64,000 nucleotides of DNA from Chryseobacterium artocarpi (GCF_001684975.1 NZ_MAYH01000023.1:186001-250000); one strand, 5' to 3'. Positions 8,405 to 18,209 are shown, counted from the first letter of the stretch. The notes: generated from the letters alone by a model not told the origin. A program made the numbers and translations.

Positions 8405-8905
8405 TTATTTTACGGCTTTTGCTACAACTTTACAGTCGGCAGTACTTAATTTTGCCCCATCTTTATAACTGATTTTCTTTTCATCAGCATACTTAGATTG
8501 TCCGTCTTCTTCTTTGTGATCTCCAATTCCTTCCGTTAAAGCATTGTCTTTCTGTAGGAAATAAATATCTCTTTTACTTTTCTTGCCTTCAGAAGTGAAT
8601 TCATAAGTCAGTTTTAAAGTATCCCCGGACTTGAAGCCTGTAATATCACCTTTTGAGCTGTCTTTTTCACTGTTTTTATATATTAATTTTCCTGTAACTG
8701 TTCCAAGGTTATCATCAATAGAAGCAAAAACACTGTCTTTTCCTGTAACTCCTACATAACAGTATGATTTTGGACCTAATGTATCTATCACAGGTTCTTC
8801 TACCGTAATGGTATCAGCTTCAACTTTAGTAGCAGGAGCTTCCGTCTTTTTATTACAATTGATCAGAAAAGCTGAAACAGTACCTAATAATATTAATTTT
8901 TTCAT
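8405..8905 (-). CDS. Small lipoprotein of unknown function
   Basis: A 166-residue protein with a lipoprotein signal: a hydrophobic stretch ends in the lipobox LINC (C17), so it should be lipid-anchored. A Thr/Glu/Val-rich linker leads into a compact domain with alternating charged beta strands (GKLIYKNSEKDSSKGDITG, DIYFLQKDN). I do not recognise the family. It is monocistronic, with a terminator shared with the upstream operon. Confidence 0.75.
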   Translation of the reverse strand: MKKLILLGTVSAFLINCNKKTEAPATKVEADTITVEEPVIDTLGPKSYCYVGVTGKDSVFASIDDNLGTVTGKLIYKNSEKDSSKGDITGFKSGDTLKLTYEFTSEGKKSKRDIYFLQKDNALTEGIGDHKEEDGQSKYADEKKISYKDGAKLSTADCKVVAKAVK

Positions 8906-9079
8906 ATACTTAATTATTATAACTAAATTTTATACTGCTAAATTAACAATAGTATTTATATATTAAAGTCTTGAACCCTCAGAAAAATGTAAATATGGAT
9001 AAAATTCCCCATGATCCCTGATCCAAGGTATGCTTATGATAAAGAAAAACAATATGATATTCACAGGCAGATCTGAGAA

Positions 9080-9330
9080 GATGTAAGCATGACTTATAGA
9101 AAGCCTTATCCGCAGTCTCATGAAATCGGATTGCCGCCTGCCTGGTATGGAATCCCAAATATGATAAGTGTGAAGAAGAGAAGAACCCCACAAATCCATG
9201 GATGCCGGAACTTTTTGCTATAAAGGAAAGGATTGAGAAAGAGTTTGGTTATCAGTTTAATGGAGTTTTATTAAATCTTTACAGGAATCATAATGATTCC
9301 GTAGCATGGATCATACAACAGCATGCTACG
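9080..9330 (+). pseudogene. Relic of an AlkB-like 2OG-Fe(II) oxygenase
   Basis: Two frames carry pieces of one AlkB-family protein. Frame 2 gives PYPQSHEIGLPPAWYGIPN (WYG at 9143-9151). Frame 1 then gives NPTNPWMPELFAIKERIEK and YQFNGVLLNLYRNHNDSVAW (around 9190-9320). These match the PxPR..AWYG, PW.PEL..IK..IE and FN..LLN.YR.G.DSv.WH blocks of AlkB proteins, which repair alkylated bases. The frame change and loss of everything after SVAW, including the HxD iron ligands, show that the gene is dead. Confidence 0.75.
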
Positions 9331-9379
9331 GGAAAAAAGAATATTAATACATTTTTTACAAATTTTGATATTTTTTTAA

Positions 9380-10348
9380 TCAATTACTCTGACGATTATC
9401 TCTCCTAAGTTCTCGTTCGACCTCATCAATTTCCGGTAATGGAAGCAGGAAACTATCATTTATATATTTTAAAATATTTTTATCTGTTTTATCATTTAGT
9501 TTTCTAATAAATAGATTATTGGAAGATTTTAGAATTTCGATGAAATTATCAACATATTGCTCTTTATTAAAGAAAGTTTTTTCGATGACTGCTCTTTTGT
9601 CATCATTCACAATAATGTCATTAAAGTCTGTATTGAGTAGAACTGTCTGGAAAAAAGATTCGGACGGTAAAAGAGTATGTAAATAATAATCTTCAAAATC
9701 CATTACCCTCTTATTATTCGTAAGGAAAACACAGGTTTCTCTTGTAAAAATAAACCATTTTCCACCAATATGAGGGATAACGCCCTTCATAAACTCTCTT
9801 CTATATATTAATGAAGAGATTTTGTGGGTCAGCTCTGTAAAGTGATTTTGTATTCTTTGAAGTGTATCTGGTCTGTAAAACTTCTGATCATAATAAAAAA
9901 TATAATTTCTTCCATTATTAACAGTTAGAAATTTACGTATAGTATTTTGTGATTTGAGGGGGGAATCTTCACCACTTAGATTGATAAAATACTCCCAGTC
10001 ATTACTAACATTCAAAAGATATTCCATTGCATTAAGTTCAGCCTGAATCATACTAAAGCCCTCGGCTATAATATTCATGCTTTCCAAAATATATACATTG
10101 GGAAAGTGTATTAAATATAATTGTATTTCTTCCGTAAATTCTGCTTTTGCATTTCGGTCAATATGGATGAGATAAAATTGATCCCTGGTATAAATTTTCT
10201 GAAACATTTCTTTAAATACATCAGGTTTATGATGAATCATAATAAAATAAGCAATCCTTACCTGCGAAGCAGAATGCAGATCTAAAGTTTGAGAATAAGT
10301 TCGAGGTGTAGGAAGTGAAGTTTGCATGGGAGTGAAATTTAAAATCAT
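9380..10348 (-). CDS. Core-2/I-branching-type glycosyltransferase (GT14-like)
   Basis: The protein resembles beta-1,6-N-acetylglucosaminyltransferase/xylosyltransferase family GT14: IAYFIMIHHKPDVF, YLIHIDRNAK, an acidic YFINLSGEDSPL block, GGKWFIFTRE and a late PSESFFQTVL. Bacterial members decorate surface polysaccharides or glycoproteins from nucleotide sugars. The start is uncertain: a TTG at 10408 opens the frame, ATG codons occur at 10348 (MILNFTPMQ) and 10327 (MQTSLPTPR), and the family domain begins about 40 residues in. I chose 10348. The gene stands alone between two decayed genes, and no sugar-synthesis genes are adjacent. Confidence 0.78.
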   Translation of the reverse strand: MILNFTPMQTSLPTPRTYSQTLDLHSASQVRIAYFIMIHHKPDVFKEMFQKIYTRDQFYLIHIDRNAKAEFTEEIQLYLIHFPNVYILESMNIIAEGFSMIQAELNAMEYLLNVSNDWEYFINLSGEDSPLKSQNTIRKFLTVNNGRNYIFYYDQKFYRPDTLQRIQNHFTELTHKISSLIYRREFMKGVIPHIGGKWFIFTRETCVFLTNNKRVMDFEDYYLHTLLPSESFFQTVLLNTDFNDIIVNDDKRAVIEKTFFNKEQYVDNFIEILKSSNNLFIRKLNDKTDKNILKYINDSFLLPLPEIDEVERELRRDNRQSN

Positions 10349-10443
10349 CCGCACAGGCAAACAATTCAGTTTATTTGCGTAAGCTACGAATATATTTTTG
10401 ATAATCAATTGATTAAATTAGCTGTGGTCCAGTTATTTTATTG

Positions 10444-10451
10444 TACATTTG
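10444..10451 (+). promoter_or_regulatory. Possible -7 element (TACATTTG)
   Basis: TACATTTG matches TAnnTTTG, in the spacer between the GT14 gene and the broken helicase. No TTG was found at 17-23 bp upstream, so this is weak. The rest of 10409-10657 shows nothing else I can support. Confidence 0.25.
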
Positions 10452-10762
10452 CAAAGCATTTATAAAACAGGTTTCTGCCTTTGCTATTCTGTAATAGTTT
10501 AAACTCACAATTTTTTCTTTTAGTCTTTGCTTTTTCAGCCGCCCAATTATCGATCGGGTTTCTAATATGAAATGCTATATGAATTTTTTCATCTTAGAAT
10601 GATATGTTATTGCTGGCTTATCAATAATAATTATTTGATTTATATTAAGTTAAGCAAGTGAAAGTAATGAGGGAAGAAGTTCTTTACTTGTCCTACCGTA
10701 CAACAATTCAAATTCTGAAAAGTGAATTTGCTTACAAAATATCGGGAAATCTGAAAATTATG

Positions 10763-11769
10763 ATGAGTTTTAAAAGTTTAAATTTAATTAATCCAATTAT
10801 CCGTGCTGTTACAGAATCGGGATATTCCAAACCAACTGAAATACAGTATTCGGCTATACCACATATTCTTGCCGGGAAAGATATTATAGGATGTGCTCAG
10901 ACAGGGACTGGTAAAACGGCAGCCTTTGTAATGCCTATCCTGCAGCTGTTAAAAAAATATACTCCTGAACATAAAGAAATAAGAACATTAATACTTACGC
11001 CGACTCGTGAGGCAGCAATACGGATTGAAGAGAATTTTGATGTTTACAGCAAATACTTACCTTTATCACAGCTTTCTATTTATGGAGGAGTTTTAGCAGG
11101 AGGTCAGCTTGCCGCCCTTAGAAAAAGAGTAGATATTCTTGTGGCTACACCTGACAGATTGCTGGATTTGGACAATACAAGACATATTGATCTTTCTAAA
11201 ATAGAAATACTTGTTTTTGATGAAGCAGACAGAATATTGAATATGAGATTTGTCAATGATGTCAAAAAAATTTTAAAACTAATTCCTCAGAAAAGACAGA
11301 CATTGTTTTTTTCTGCTACATTGCCTAAAAGTGTGAAGAAATTTGCAGAATCAATTCTGAATAACCCTATAGAGATTACTATCACTTCTTTATCTTCAAC
11401 GTTACAAACGATGAAAGAACCCGTTTATTTTGAGAAAAATAGAGATAAGACAGGTTTACTAATTGATTTATTACAAAATGAAAATATAAGGCGTTCACTA
11501 ATTTTTAGCCGTACTAAACATACTGCCAATAACTTTGTACAGGAATTGTAAGGGTAGGAATTTTTACCGTATCAATTCATTAATACAAATCTTACACGGC
11601 AAGACAGTATGAAATTCATGCTCTTCCTCATGCAGTAAACTAAGAGTTTCCTAATATTCCGGAAATTTTTATGTCCACCGGATCAGTAGGACAGCAATGA
11701 AAGGTATTGCTATTTCATTTTGTGATACAGATGAAAGGTCAGATCATTTTATAAATAAAATCTGTAGCG
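10763..11769 (+). pseudogene. Truncated DEAD-box RNA helicase (RhlE-like), broken C-terminal half
   Basis: The intact part (ATG 10763 to stop 11551) has the Q motif, motif I AQTGTGKT, Ia PTREAA (usually PTRELA), Ib ATPDR (usually TPGR), motif II DEAD, motif III SAT and the first strand of the second RecA domain (LIFSRTKHTAN), then stops. Downstream the remains of the second domain are readable in other frames: HAVN-stop-EFPNIPE (11629-11668) and YVHRISRT then GIAISFCDTDERS (11670-11741), where a normal protein reads HRIGRTGRAG. Frameshifts, a stop and deletions removed the arginine-finger motif VI, so it cannot be an active helicase. A cold-shock gene follows, a common pairing. Confidence 0.85.
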
Positions 11770-11812
11770 TTTACAGAAAAATAATAAATAATTTTTTTTA
11801 ATAATAATTACA

Positions 11813-12007
11813 ATGCAACAAGGCACAGTAAAATTTTTCAATGAAGCGAAAGGCTTCGGATTTATTTCTCCTATAGATGGGAGTAAGGATATATTTGTAC
11901 ATTCATCAGGATTAAGCACAAGCGCAATCCGTGAAAATGATAAAGTCGTTTTTGATGTACAAAAGAGTGATAAAGGGTTAAATGCGGTGAATGTAAAATT
12001 GGCGTAA
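11813..12007 (+). CDS. cspA: Cold-shock domain protein (CspA family)
   Basis: A 64-residue single cold-shock domain with both RNA-binding motifs intact: RNP1 KGFGFI and RNP2 DIFVH. Such proteins bind single-stranded RNA and act as chaperones for translation in the cold. It starts MQQGTVKFFNEAKGFGFI, the classical form. It lies about 50 bp after the relic of a DEAD-box helicase, its usual functional partner, and appears intact. A terminator at 12172 may end its transcript after a 165-nt 3' region. Confidence 0.95.
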   Translation: MQQGTVKFFNEAKGFGFISPIDGSKDIFVHSSGLSTSAIRENDKVVFDVQKSDKGLNAVNVKLA

Positions 12008-12171
12008 TTAATCTCTAATTATCTGTTTGAAATAGATATTATTTTCAATTTCAGTATTATATTTTTTATTTTTTTACAATTCAAAGTCCAGTAACCTTTG
12101 GAGTTTGAGTATATTGTTTGAAAGAACATTAGTGTAAGTTTAATTACTTTTTATTTTCATAATGTTCATTT

Positions 12172-12199
12172 ACCTCTCACATACTGTGAGAGGTTTTTC
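12172..12199 (+). terminator. Intrinsic terminator downstream of cspA
   Basis: ACCTCTCACA and TGTGAGAGGT form a perfect 10-bp stem with a TAC loop, followed by TTTT. It is 165 bp after the cspA stop. Confidence 0.8.
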
Positions 12200-12527
12200 A
12201 AGAAATGATTCTCATCAGCTTACATACTAAGACATTCAATCATGATTATTATTAACAATTTTATTGAATATCCGTATTTAGAAGAAAGAAACTGGTGGCT
12301 TAGAAATTGACCTATATGACGAATAAGAATGGAAAGGTATAAGAAGGAAGTTCGATAAGAATATAGGAAAGTTTGAATTTTTTTCTAAGAATGTGTGGAA
12401 GGAGAAGCAGAGTATGAAGAGAGGGAGGGGATTTGAAGGTAGATTATAAATACGCTTACTATCATAGTCTATCGATTTTAATTGAAATAAAAATACCCTA
12501 AATCTATTATTTTGAGAGGGTGGAAGT
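12200..12527. other. Purine-rich non-coding spacer
   Basis: No supported gene was found. Bases about 12280-12450 are strongly purine-rich on the plus strand (long A/G runs such as GGAAGGAGAAGCAG and GAGAGGGAGGGG), unlike the AT-rich surroundings. No coding pattern, hairpin or known element is visible in it. Confidence 0.5.
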
Positions 12528-12558
12528 TTGTGTTGATAAGATTACAAATGTATCTTTG
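12528..12558 (+). promoter_or_regulatory. Flavobacterial promoter upstream of the TPR/HTH gene
   Basis: TTG (12528-12530), a 20-bp spacer and TATCTTTG (12551-12558) match the TTG/TAnnTTTG consensus. Transcription would begin near 12565, giving a leader of about 190 nt before the ATG at 12758. The leader contains no obvious hairpin. Confidence 0.6.
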
Positions 12559-12757
12559 CAAAAATTAAGAAAACACATCTCTATGTCCCAACCGTAATAC
12601 TGTAATCCTTGATTATAACTACTATATTTTTTATTACAATAAAGAAAATTTCTGGCATAAATCTCAAAATTTTATTAGAAAAGCAAATATATCAGGGAAA
12701 ATTTAATTAGTCAAATGACATTTATTTTGTTTTTTATCATTATTTAGATAATTATTT

Positions 12758-14182
12758 ATGAACTTTTACTTTTACCCCAATAGAATATTTTCTTTTTTCT
12801 TTTTGATATTCTTTTCATATTCATTTGCACAAGTAGGGAATAAAATAAGTTTTATTGACAGTATGCAGTTAAAAGAATATGCAAGATTGCAGGATATTGG
12901 GGACTATAAAAGTATTATTTTAAATGAACAAAAGCTCATTAAAGAATCAGAAGAACTGGATTATACTAAGGGAATAATTACAGGCTACTTAAATATAGTA
13001 AATTCATTATTTGTACTCAACAACAATAAGGAAAGTTTGCATTTTCTTGATATTGCAAAGCAAAAATTAGAAAAAGATCAAGATCCGGTATTGAATGCAA
13101 GATTATATTTTTTCTATGCTAGAAATTATTCAGTATTAGGTTTATATGAGCAATCAAATAAAAATCTTAATAAAGCACTGCAGTTTTCTGCTAATATGTC
13201 TAATATAGAGGAAAGAAAAAAACGAGAGTATCTTATTTATACCTGGAAAAGAAAGAATTTTATGCAATTGCAATTAACAGATTCTGTTTTTAAAATGGAA
13301 CGTAAAAGCCTTGCGTTAGGTGCTGAAATTGAACTGTATGTAGCAATTGCAGAGAGAAATTTAGATAGTAAAAAAATAGATTCAACAGAGTATTACCTTA
13401 ATAAAGCATTACAATTATATAAAAAAAGTACAGCAAGACAACAAGCCGTTGTTTTAAGAACTTTTGGGAAAATGTATGTAGAAAGAAAGGATAATAAAAA
13501 GGCATTGGATTATTTTTTTCGGTCATTAGAACTTTCTCAGAAATTAGGTTTGAAAAAAGTATCGTTAGAAACCTATAAAGAAATATATGAGACTTATAAG
13601 TCTATGGACGAAGTAGATCATGAAAAGGAGTTTCTTGAGAAATATACTGTTTTAAATGATAGTCTAAATAAAGCCGAAAAAAGTATTTTAAATAGTACGA
13701 TAGAAAAATGTCTAAAGGAGAAGGAAAAAGATGAAAAGAAGAAATTTCACTATATAACGATCGCTATTATTTTAATTGTTATTACAATAGGTATTATATT
13801 ATTTAGTATTTATAAAAAAAATAACAGATACAAAGACATTTTAATTGATAAAAAAAATAAAGATATCGATGTTCTTGAAAAAAAATTAGATACGAGTTAC
13901 GAAGAAGTTATACAGCTTGCAATAAATGGAGATAATCTATTCATGGTAAAATTTAAAGAAATTTATCCTGATTTTTATAATAGCCTAATTAAATGTTATC
14001 CAGATCTTAATGCTGGTGATTTAAAGTTCTGTGCTTTAGTGAGACTGAATTTTTCCAATAAAGAGATCGCCCAATATGGTAATATGTCTGTACGTACTGT
14101 TGAATCAAAGAAATATAGACTGCGAAAAAAAATAGGTCTTCCTGCAAACACTGACTTCAATAAATGGATAAGTGATCAATAG
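12758..14182 (+). CDS. TPR membrane protein with C-terminal LuxR-like HTH
   Basis: A 474-residue protein with a signal peptide (about 1-24), TPR-type helical repeats to about residue 310 (for example YYLNKALQLYKKSTARQQAVVLRTFGKMYVERKD split over two repeats), one membrane helix (about 330-351), a short coiled coil, and a LuxR/GerE-like DNA-binding domain at about 421-462 (FSNKEIAQYGNMSVRTVESKKYRLRKKI). This architecture is a common Bacteroidota one-component regulator that senses in the periplasm and binds DNA from the membrane. Its targets are unknown; the surface-protein genes downstream are candidates by position only. Confidence 0.85.
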   Translation: MNFYFYPNRIFSFFFLIFFSYSFAQVGNKISFIDSMQLKEYARLQDIGDYKSIILNEQKLIKESEELDYTKGIITGYLNIVNSLFVLNNNKESLHFLDIAKQKLEKDQDPVLNARLYFFYARNYSVLGLYEQSNKNLNKALQFSANMSNIEERKKREYLIYTWKRKNFMQLQLTDSVFKMERKSLALGAEIELYVAIAERNLDSKKIDSTEYYLNKALQLYKKSTARQQAVVLRTFGKMYVERKDNKKALDYFFRSLELSQKLGLKKVSLETYKEIYETYKSMDEVDHEKEFLEKYTVLNDSLNKAEKSILNSTIEKCLKEKEKDEKKKFHYITIAIILIVITIGIILFSIYKKNNRYKDILIDKKNKDIDVLEKKLDTSYEEVIQLAINGDNLFMVKFKEIYPDFYNSLIKCYPDLNAGDLKFCALVRLNFSNKEIAQYGNMSVRTVESKKYRLRKKIGLPANTDFNKWISDQ

Positions 14183-14256
14183 TTTTATTAAGATACACTT
14201 TAGAATAATTTAGTAAAAGACAAATTATACTATGAAGTGTATTAGTCAGAATATTG

Positions 14257-14290
14257 GGGCTTGGGTTTATAATCTAAGCCCTTATTCATA
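14257..14290 (+). terminator. Probable terminator after the TPR/HTH gene
   Basis: GGGCTTGGGT and ATCTAAGCCC pair over 10 bp with two G-U pairs and a TTATA loop. The following sequence is only moderately T-rich, so efficiency is uncertain. Confidence 0.5.
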
Positions 14291-15318
14291 ATAAAATAAA
14301 AGCAAATTTAAGCTTTCGTATTCTATATTTTTTATTCTTAACAGCGCGGTGATTTCTGAAACACCTCCAAGTCAAATATTACTGTAATTTGTCTTACTAC
14401 ACAGTTTTTCCAAAATAATAAGCTTCTTTTATCCCACATCTCTTGTGGTAATCTTCTATTACCAGATTTCTTTTTTTTCATTTTCCAAATTAGAATTATG
14501 CTCAACCTTGAGAATATTTCCTTTCGATTTCCTAAGCAACTCTTTTAAAAATGAAGGTAAAATTATATTATTTTAATAATTTCAAAAGTCATAGTATTGT
14601 CATTTTTTTTATTGATTATAATAGGTGAAAATCAAAATGAGTTTTTACATTATATTGTTAATAAGAGAAAATCGATATTTTTTTTGCACTGCATTTACAC
14701 TTTAGGCGGTTTGTATGTTTTTGATTTTCAGTGTTTTTTAATTTTGCAGTGTAAGTGCAGTGTGTATATTTTTAGATGAAGATATTACCTTTGTGCCAAG
14801 ATTTAAAATGTTCATTTTCTTTAAACTTTATAAAGAATTCAGACAATGCAAAGCTTATTTAAAATTCACTAAAATGGAAAAAAAACTCTTTCTTAAAGAG
14901 CTTCACCGGGAGCTCTTCAAGTATGCCACTGCTTACTTTACCGATTTTATAAAGATTAGAATATTAGTTCCAGCTTCTTTACCTTCTATGAAATAGATAA
15001 GTTAATATCTGATTTAGTTCCTACCCTAAATTATTCCATAGTTTATTATCTTATTTAAAATGGTTGTTAGATATATTCTTGCACATTTCAAATAAAAATA
15101 CCAGAACCCATCTGACAGAAAGCGAGTTTTTTCTTCTCGACCTTTTAAAAACAACGAAGACCTTAAGTAGAGTGTTTCTGGTACGAAAAAAAACTTACTG
15201 TAATTCTAAACACTGTTTTACGAAGATTCTAATTACACAAATGATTCAAGATGAATTGCAGTATACACACTATATGTAGTGTAAAACATCAATACATTAA
15301 TAATAAATATACTCACTA
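14290..15318. other. Long AT-rich spacer without a convincing gene
   Basis: About 1 kb before the surface-protein operon. Short open frames here (14597-14779, 14760-14996, 15064-15279) have no recognised domain and biased AT-driven composition. The last one, with HLTESEFFLLDLLKTTKTLS, faintly recalls the start of a Crp/Fnr-type sensor domain, so it could be a relic, but this is weak. The stretch holds an imperfect inverted repeat at 14687-14762, a small hairpin at 14896-14917 (AAGAGCT / AGCTCTT) and a dyad at 15267-15282. Confidence 0.5.
14687..14762. repeat. Imperfect inverted repeat sharing a TTACACT core
   Basis: CACTGCATTTACACT (14687-14701) and AGTGTAAGTGCAGTG (14748-14762) are inverted copies with 14 of 15 positions matching, 46 bp apart. 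A related dyad, ACACTA-TATG-TAGTGT (15267-15282), stands 37 bp before the next gene. All carry a TTACACT-like core, so they may bind one regulator (inference). Confidence 0.5.
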
Positions 15319-15849
15319 ATGAAGAAAAGTTTAATTATGACGATTACTGTATTTACAACAGTAGCTGTAAAGTCACAGGTAGCAATTGGGAAACAGGCTG
15401 TTTCTAACAGCTCAGTATCGATAGAGTTTGCCAGTGATGAGAACAGGGGATTGATCTTACCCTACGTAGAAAATAAAAGCAATATCCTTCAGGAAGGTAC
15501 TATTATTTACGATACAACAGATTATAAAGTAAAATATCTGAAAAATAGCGGACAATGGGTGAATCTTAGTGAAGATGACGGAACAATAGCTACCATTGGT
15601 ACTGTAAGCTTATCTGTTCAAGGGACCGATAAAACAGAAAATACAACGGCTAAAACAACCATTGGAACACCTGGTGCTACAAATGGGATTTTTGTATTGG
15701 AAGCTTTAGATAAAGCTATGATTCTTCCAAAAGTCACAAGCCCGCATCTTAATATTATAGATCCGGCTCCCGGGATGATGGTATATGATACTGTAAAAAA
15801 ACAGCTTGCTGTTTATAACGGAAAAATGTGGTCTTTCTGGAAACCATAA
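15319..15849 (+). CDS. Secreted protein of a flavobacterial surface family
   Basis: A 176-residue exported protein: signal peptide with cleavage near residue 19 (VKS before QVAIGK). The pattern of short blocks RGLILPYV, EGTIIYDTTDYKVKYLKNSGQWVNL and PGMMVYDTVKKQLAVYNGKMW is the recurring motif of flavobacterial secreted proteins in which a GxLLP strand is followed by a GMxVYDT...YNGxxW unit. The same unit ends the larger protein encoded 35 bp downstream, so the two are likely one operon. Biochemical function is unknown. Confidence 0.75.
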   Translation: MKKSLIMTITVFTTVAVKSQVAIGKQAVSNSSVSIEFASDENRGLILPYVENKSNILQEGTIIYDTTDYKVKYLKNSGQWVNLSEDDGTIATIGTVSLSVQGTDKTENTTAKTTIGTPGATNGIFVLEALDKAMILPKVTSPHLNIIDPAPGMMVYDTVKKQLAVYNGKMWSFWKP

Positions 15850-15884
15850 ATACTGAATAATCTCAAAATTTTATAATAAAAACG

Positions 15885-18209
15885 ATGAAAAATAAGAATT
15901 TATTTCTTTTTATATTACTCACCTGGGGTAATATAATGATTTTTGCCCAAGACTGTAGTATCAATGCTGGAGGAAATGCAACGATTTGTGGTACCTCATA
16001 TACATTACAGGGGAGTGTTGAAGGGAGCGGAAATAGTACTCCTACCTGGACGTTGATATCAAAACCAGCAGGAGCACCCAATCCTGTAATCAATGGAGCG
16101 AATACCTACACACCCAACGTGACTGGGATGACTTCGCCGGGAAACTATGTTTTTGAAATTTCTCAATCTTGTACAACAGGAACAGTAACATCACAAGTAA
16201 CTATAACTGCTCCGGGAGAGGTATCTACTTTTACGGCAGGACCAGATATCACAAATGTATCGGCTTTAACGGGTACTGCCACTTTAGCAGGAGTTATCCC
16301 ACCCGGCTACACCGCATCCTGGACCTATTATAGTATTATTAATTATGAAAATTATGGCATTATTACAACGCGGAATGCTACAATGTCAAATAATACAACA
16401 GCAAATCCTTCCCTTATTTTAACAAAGAAGGCAAATCATGATACTGATCCTGCTTATCGTGCCGTATTAAGGATTACTTCGATCAATAATCCAAACTGTT
16501 GGTACGAAGATGATGCTGTTGTCAGATTCATTCCAAATCCACAAATAAGTATTCCAGTGATGAATGATTTTTGCTATCAGTCAGCAAGCAATGATCGTTA
16601 TATATATTTAGAGGGCACTTCGCCAGTATTTTCAACGACATCACCAGGCTCTTCAGGTAATCCTGCATTTGGAACTACTGTAAGTTTAAATGTAATCAGT
16701 CAGCCTGCGGGAGGTAATATTTCTTTTTCATCATTACTTGAAGGAGCAATATATTTCAATGGGGTAAATGCGATAGGAACTTATATATTTACAGTAACAG
16801 TCACCAATGCGAATGGAACTTATACAACCCCTCAGATTTCGTATACATATAATGGTATATCACCTAAAAATGTAGATTTCCTTGATTCTTCGTACCCAGA
16901 ACAGATGGCGGTGTACAGTTCAGGGGGAAGTGCCGGTGCTGTATACTGCAATTATGTAGGAAAAACAACGCCTATCAACGTCTATTTTAAGATTGATCCT
17001 GCAGATCCTGCATCTGTTATAACAAATATTAGCAATATAAGGACTACACCACCGGGAGGAGCCCCTATTCTAACTTTAAATGGAGCAGGGACAATGAATA
17101 GGAATATAGTAGCAACCCCGCCTGCTGGAGGATGGCAGGTAGGAACGTATGTAATTAGTATAAATACCCAAAATGGGACTTGTAATACAACACAAGCCTA
17201 TTATATTCATATTTCTGACGGTAATCGCTCAGATGTATCAGTACCCAATACGACAACATGTTATCCTGGATCAGGTGTAGTAACAGCAACAATACCACTG
17301 CCAGAGGTATACAAAGGGGTCGTTAACAGTAGTTATTTTCAGGATTTTAATGGTCGATATGATTTCACCCTTGTTTCTAAGCCTGCCGGAGCGGCAAACC
17401 CTACGTACGAAGCTGGTAATTTAAGAACACTTACCAATACCTCAACTGTAATAAGTAATCTGGATACGCAGGGGGAATACATTTTTAAAATAAAAGCAGT
17501 ACCAGGTCCAGGAACCGATCCTCGTTTCTTAGAAAAAGAATATGAATGCTCAGGAGCAGCTCTTGAAAGTACATTTTCCATATTTGTGTCAAAACAGATT
17601 AATTCTAATGCCGGAAGTGATAAAGCTGTTTCTTGTAACACCACAGTGTCATTGGCGGGTAATGATCCGGGAGTAACAAGCACTGGACAGTGGGAACTTA
17701 TATCAAAACCTGCTGGGGCCACAGATCCGATTATTGTAAATCCATCATTGTATAATACTGCTGTAACGGGCTTGTCTGTATTTGGAGCTTATAAATTTTC
17801 TTGGAAAGTTACTACCGGAACATGTACAAGCATGGACGAAGTAGTTATTACTTTTAACCAATGTACAGCCTGTTATAAACCAGGTGCTATGGCTACAACA
17901 GGAAACCCTGCCTTAAATACGAACTTTGGTATTACATCATTAGGAAGAGCGGGTGCTGGTCATGCTGATAATTGGCCAATGATTAGAAAAGGGGGATGGA
18001 TAGCTCTTGAATCCAAGACCAAAGGATTTGTTCCCAATAGGGTCGATTTTAATACTTCTGGAAATCCGGTAGGAATACCTGTTGCTAATTTTATTGAGGG
18101 AATGTTGGTATATGATATGACCAATAAATGTATGAAGATGTACACGCTTAAGGAAGGAGATACCTCTATGGCTTGGCACTGTATTTCTACACAAGCTTGT
18201 CCGGACTAA
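15885..18209 (+). CDS. Large secreted adhesin-like protein with PKD/Ig-like repeats
   Basis: A 774-residue protein with a signal peptide (about 1-21, FAQ before DCSIN). At least four beta-sandwich-type repeats carry a LISKPAGA or similar motif (about residues 57, 265, 490 and 605) within a pattern of GxxxTICG or AGSDKAVSCN, then TWTL/WELI and xxGxYxFxxxV, resembling PKD-like domains of T9SS-exported surface proteins. The last 110 residues (ITSLGRAGAG, EGMLVYDMTNKCMKMY) form a terminal domain like the one in the preceding small gene. No canonical T9SS type A ending is visible. Surface adhesion is inferred. Confidence 0.75.
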   Translation: MKNKNLFLFILLTWGNIMIFAQDCSINAGGNATICGTSYTLQGSVEGSGNSTPTWTLISKPAGAPNPVINGANTYTPNVTGMTSPGNYVFEISQSCTTGTVTSQVTITAPGEVSTFTAGPDITNVSALTGTATLAGVIPPGYTASWTYYSIINYENYGIITTRNATMSNNTTANPSLILTKKANHDTDPAYRAVLRITSINNPNCWYEDDAVVRFIPNPQISIPVMNDFCYQSASNDRYIYLEGTSPVFSTTSPGSSGNPAFGTTVSLNVISQPAGGNISFSSLLEGAIYFNGVNAIGTYIFTVTVTNANGTYTTPQISYTYNGISPKNVDFLDSSYPEQMAVYSSGGSAGAVYCNYVGKTTPINVYFKIDPADPASVITNISNIRTTPPGGAPILTLNGAGTMNRNIVATPPAGGWQVGTYVISINTQNGTCNTTQAYYIHISDGNRSDVSVPNTTTCYPGSGVVTATIPLPEVYKGVVNSSYFQDFNGRYDFTLVSKPAGAANPTYEAGNLRTLTNTSTVISNLDTQGEYIFKIKAVPGPGTDPRFLEKEYECSGAALESTFSIFVSKQINSNAGSDKAVSCNTTVSLAGNDPGVTSTGQWELISKPAGATDPIIVNPSLYNTAVTGLSVFGAYKFSWKVTTGTCTSMDEVVITFNQCTACYKPGAMATTGNPALNTNFGITSLGRAGAGHADNWPMIRKGGWIALESKTKGFVPNRVDFNTSGNPVGIPVANFIEGMLVYDMTNKCMKMYTLKEGDTSMAWHCISTQACPD

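Noticed and set aside
8963-9199. Minus-strand open frames opposite the AlkB relic
   Set aside because: They are shadows of the plus-strand relic; the plus strand carries the recognisable AlkB blocks.
14597-15279. Three small open frames in the spacer before the adhesin operon
   Set aside because: No recognisable domain, AT-driven composition, no promoter or stable start; the Crp/Fnr resemblance of the last one is too weak to list as a gene.
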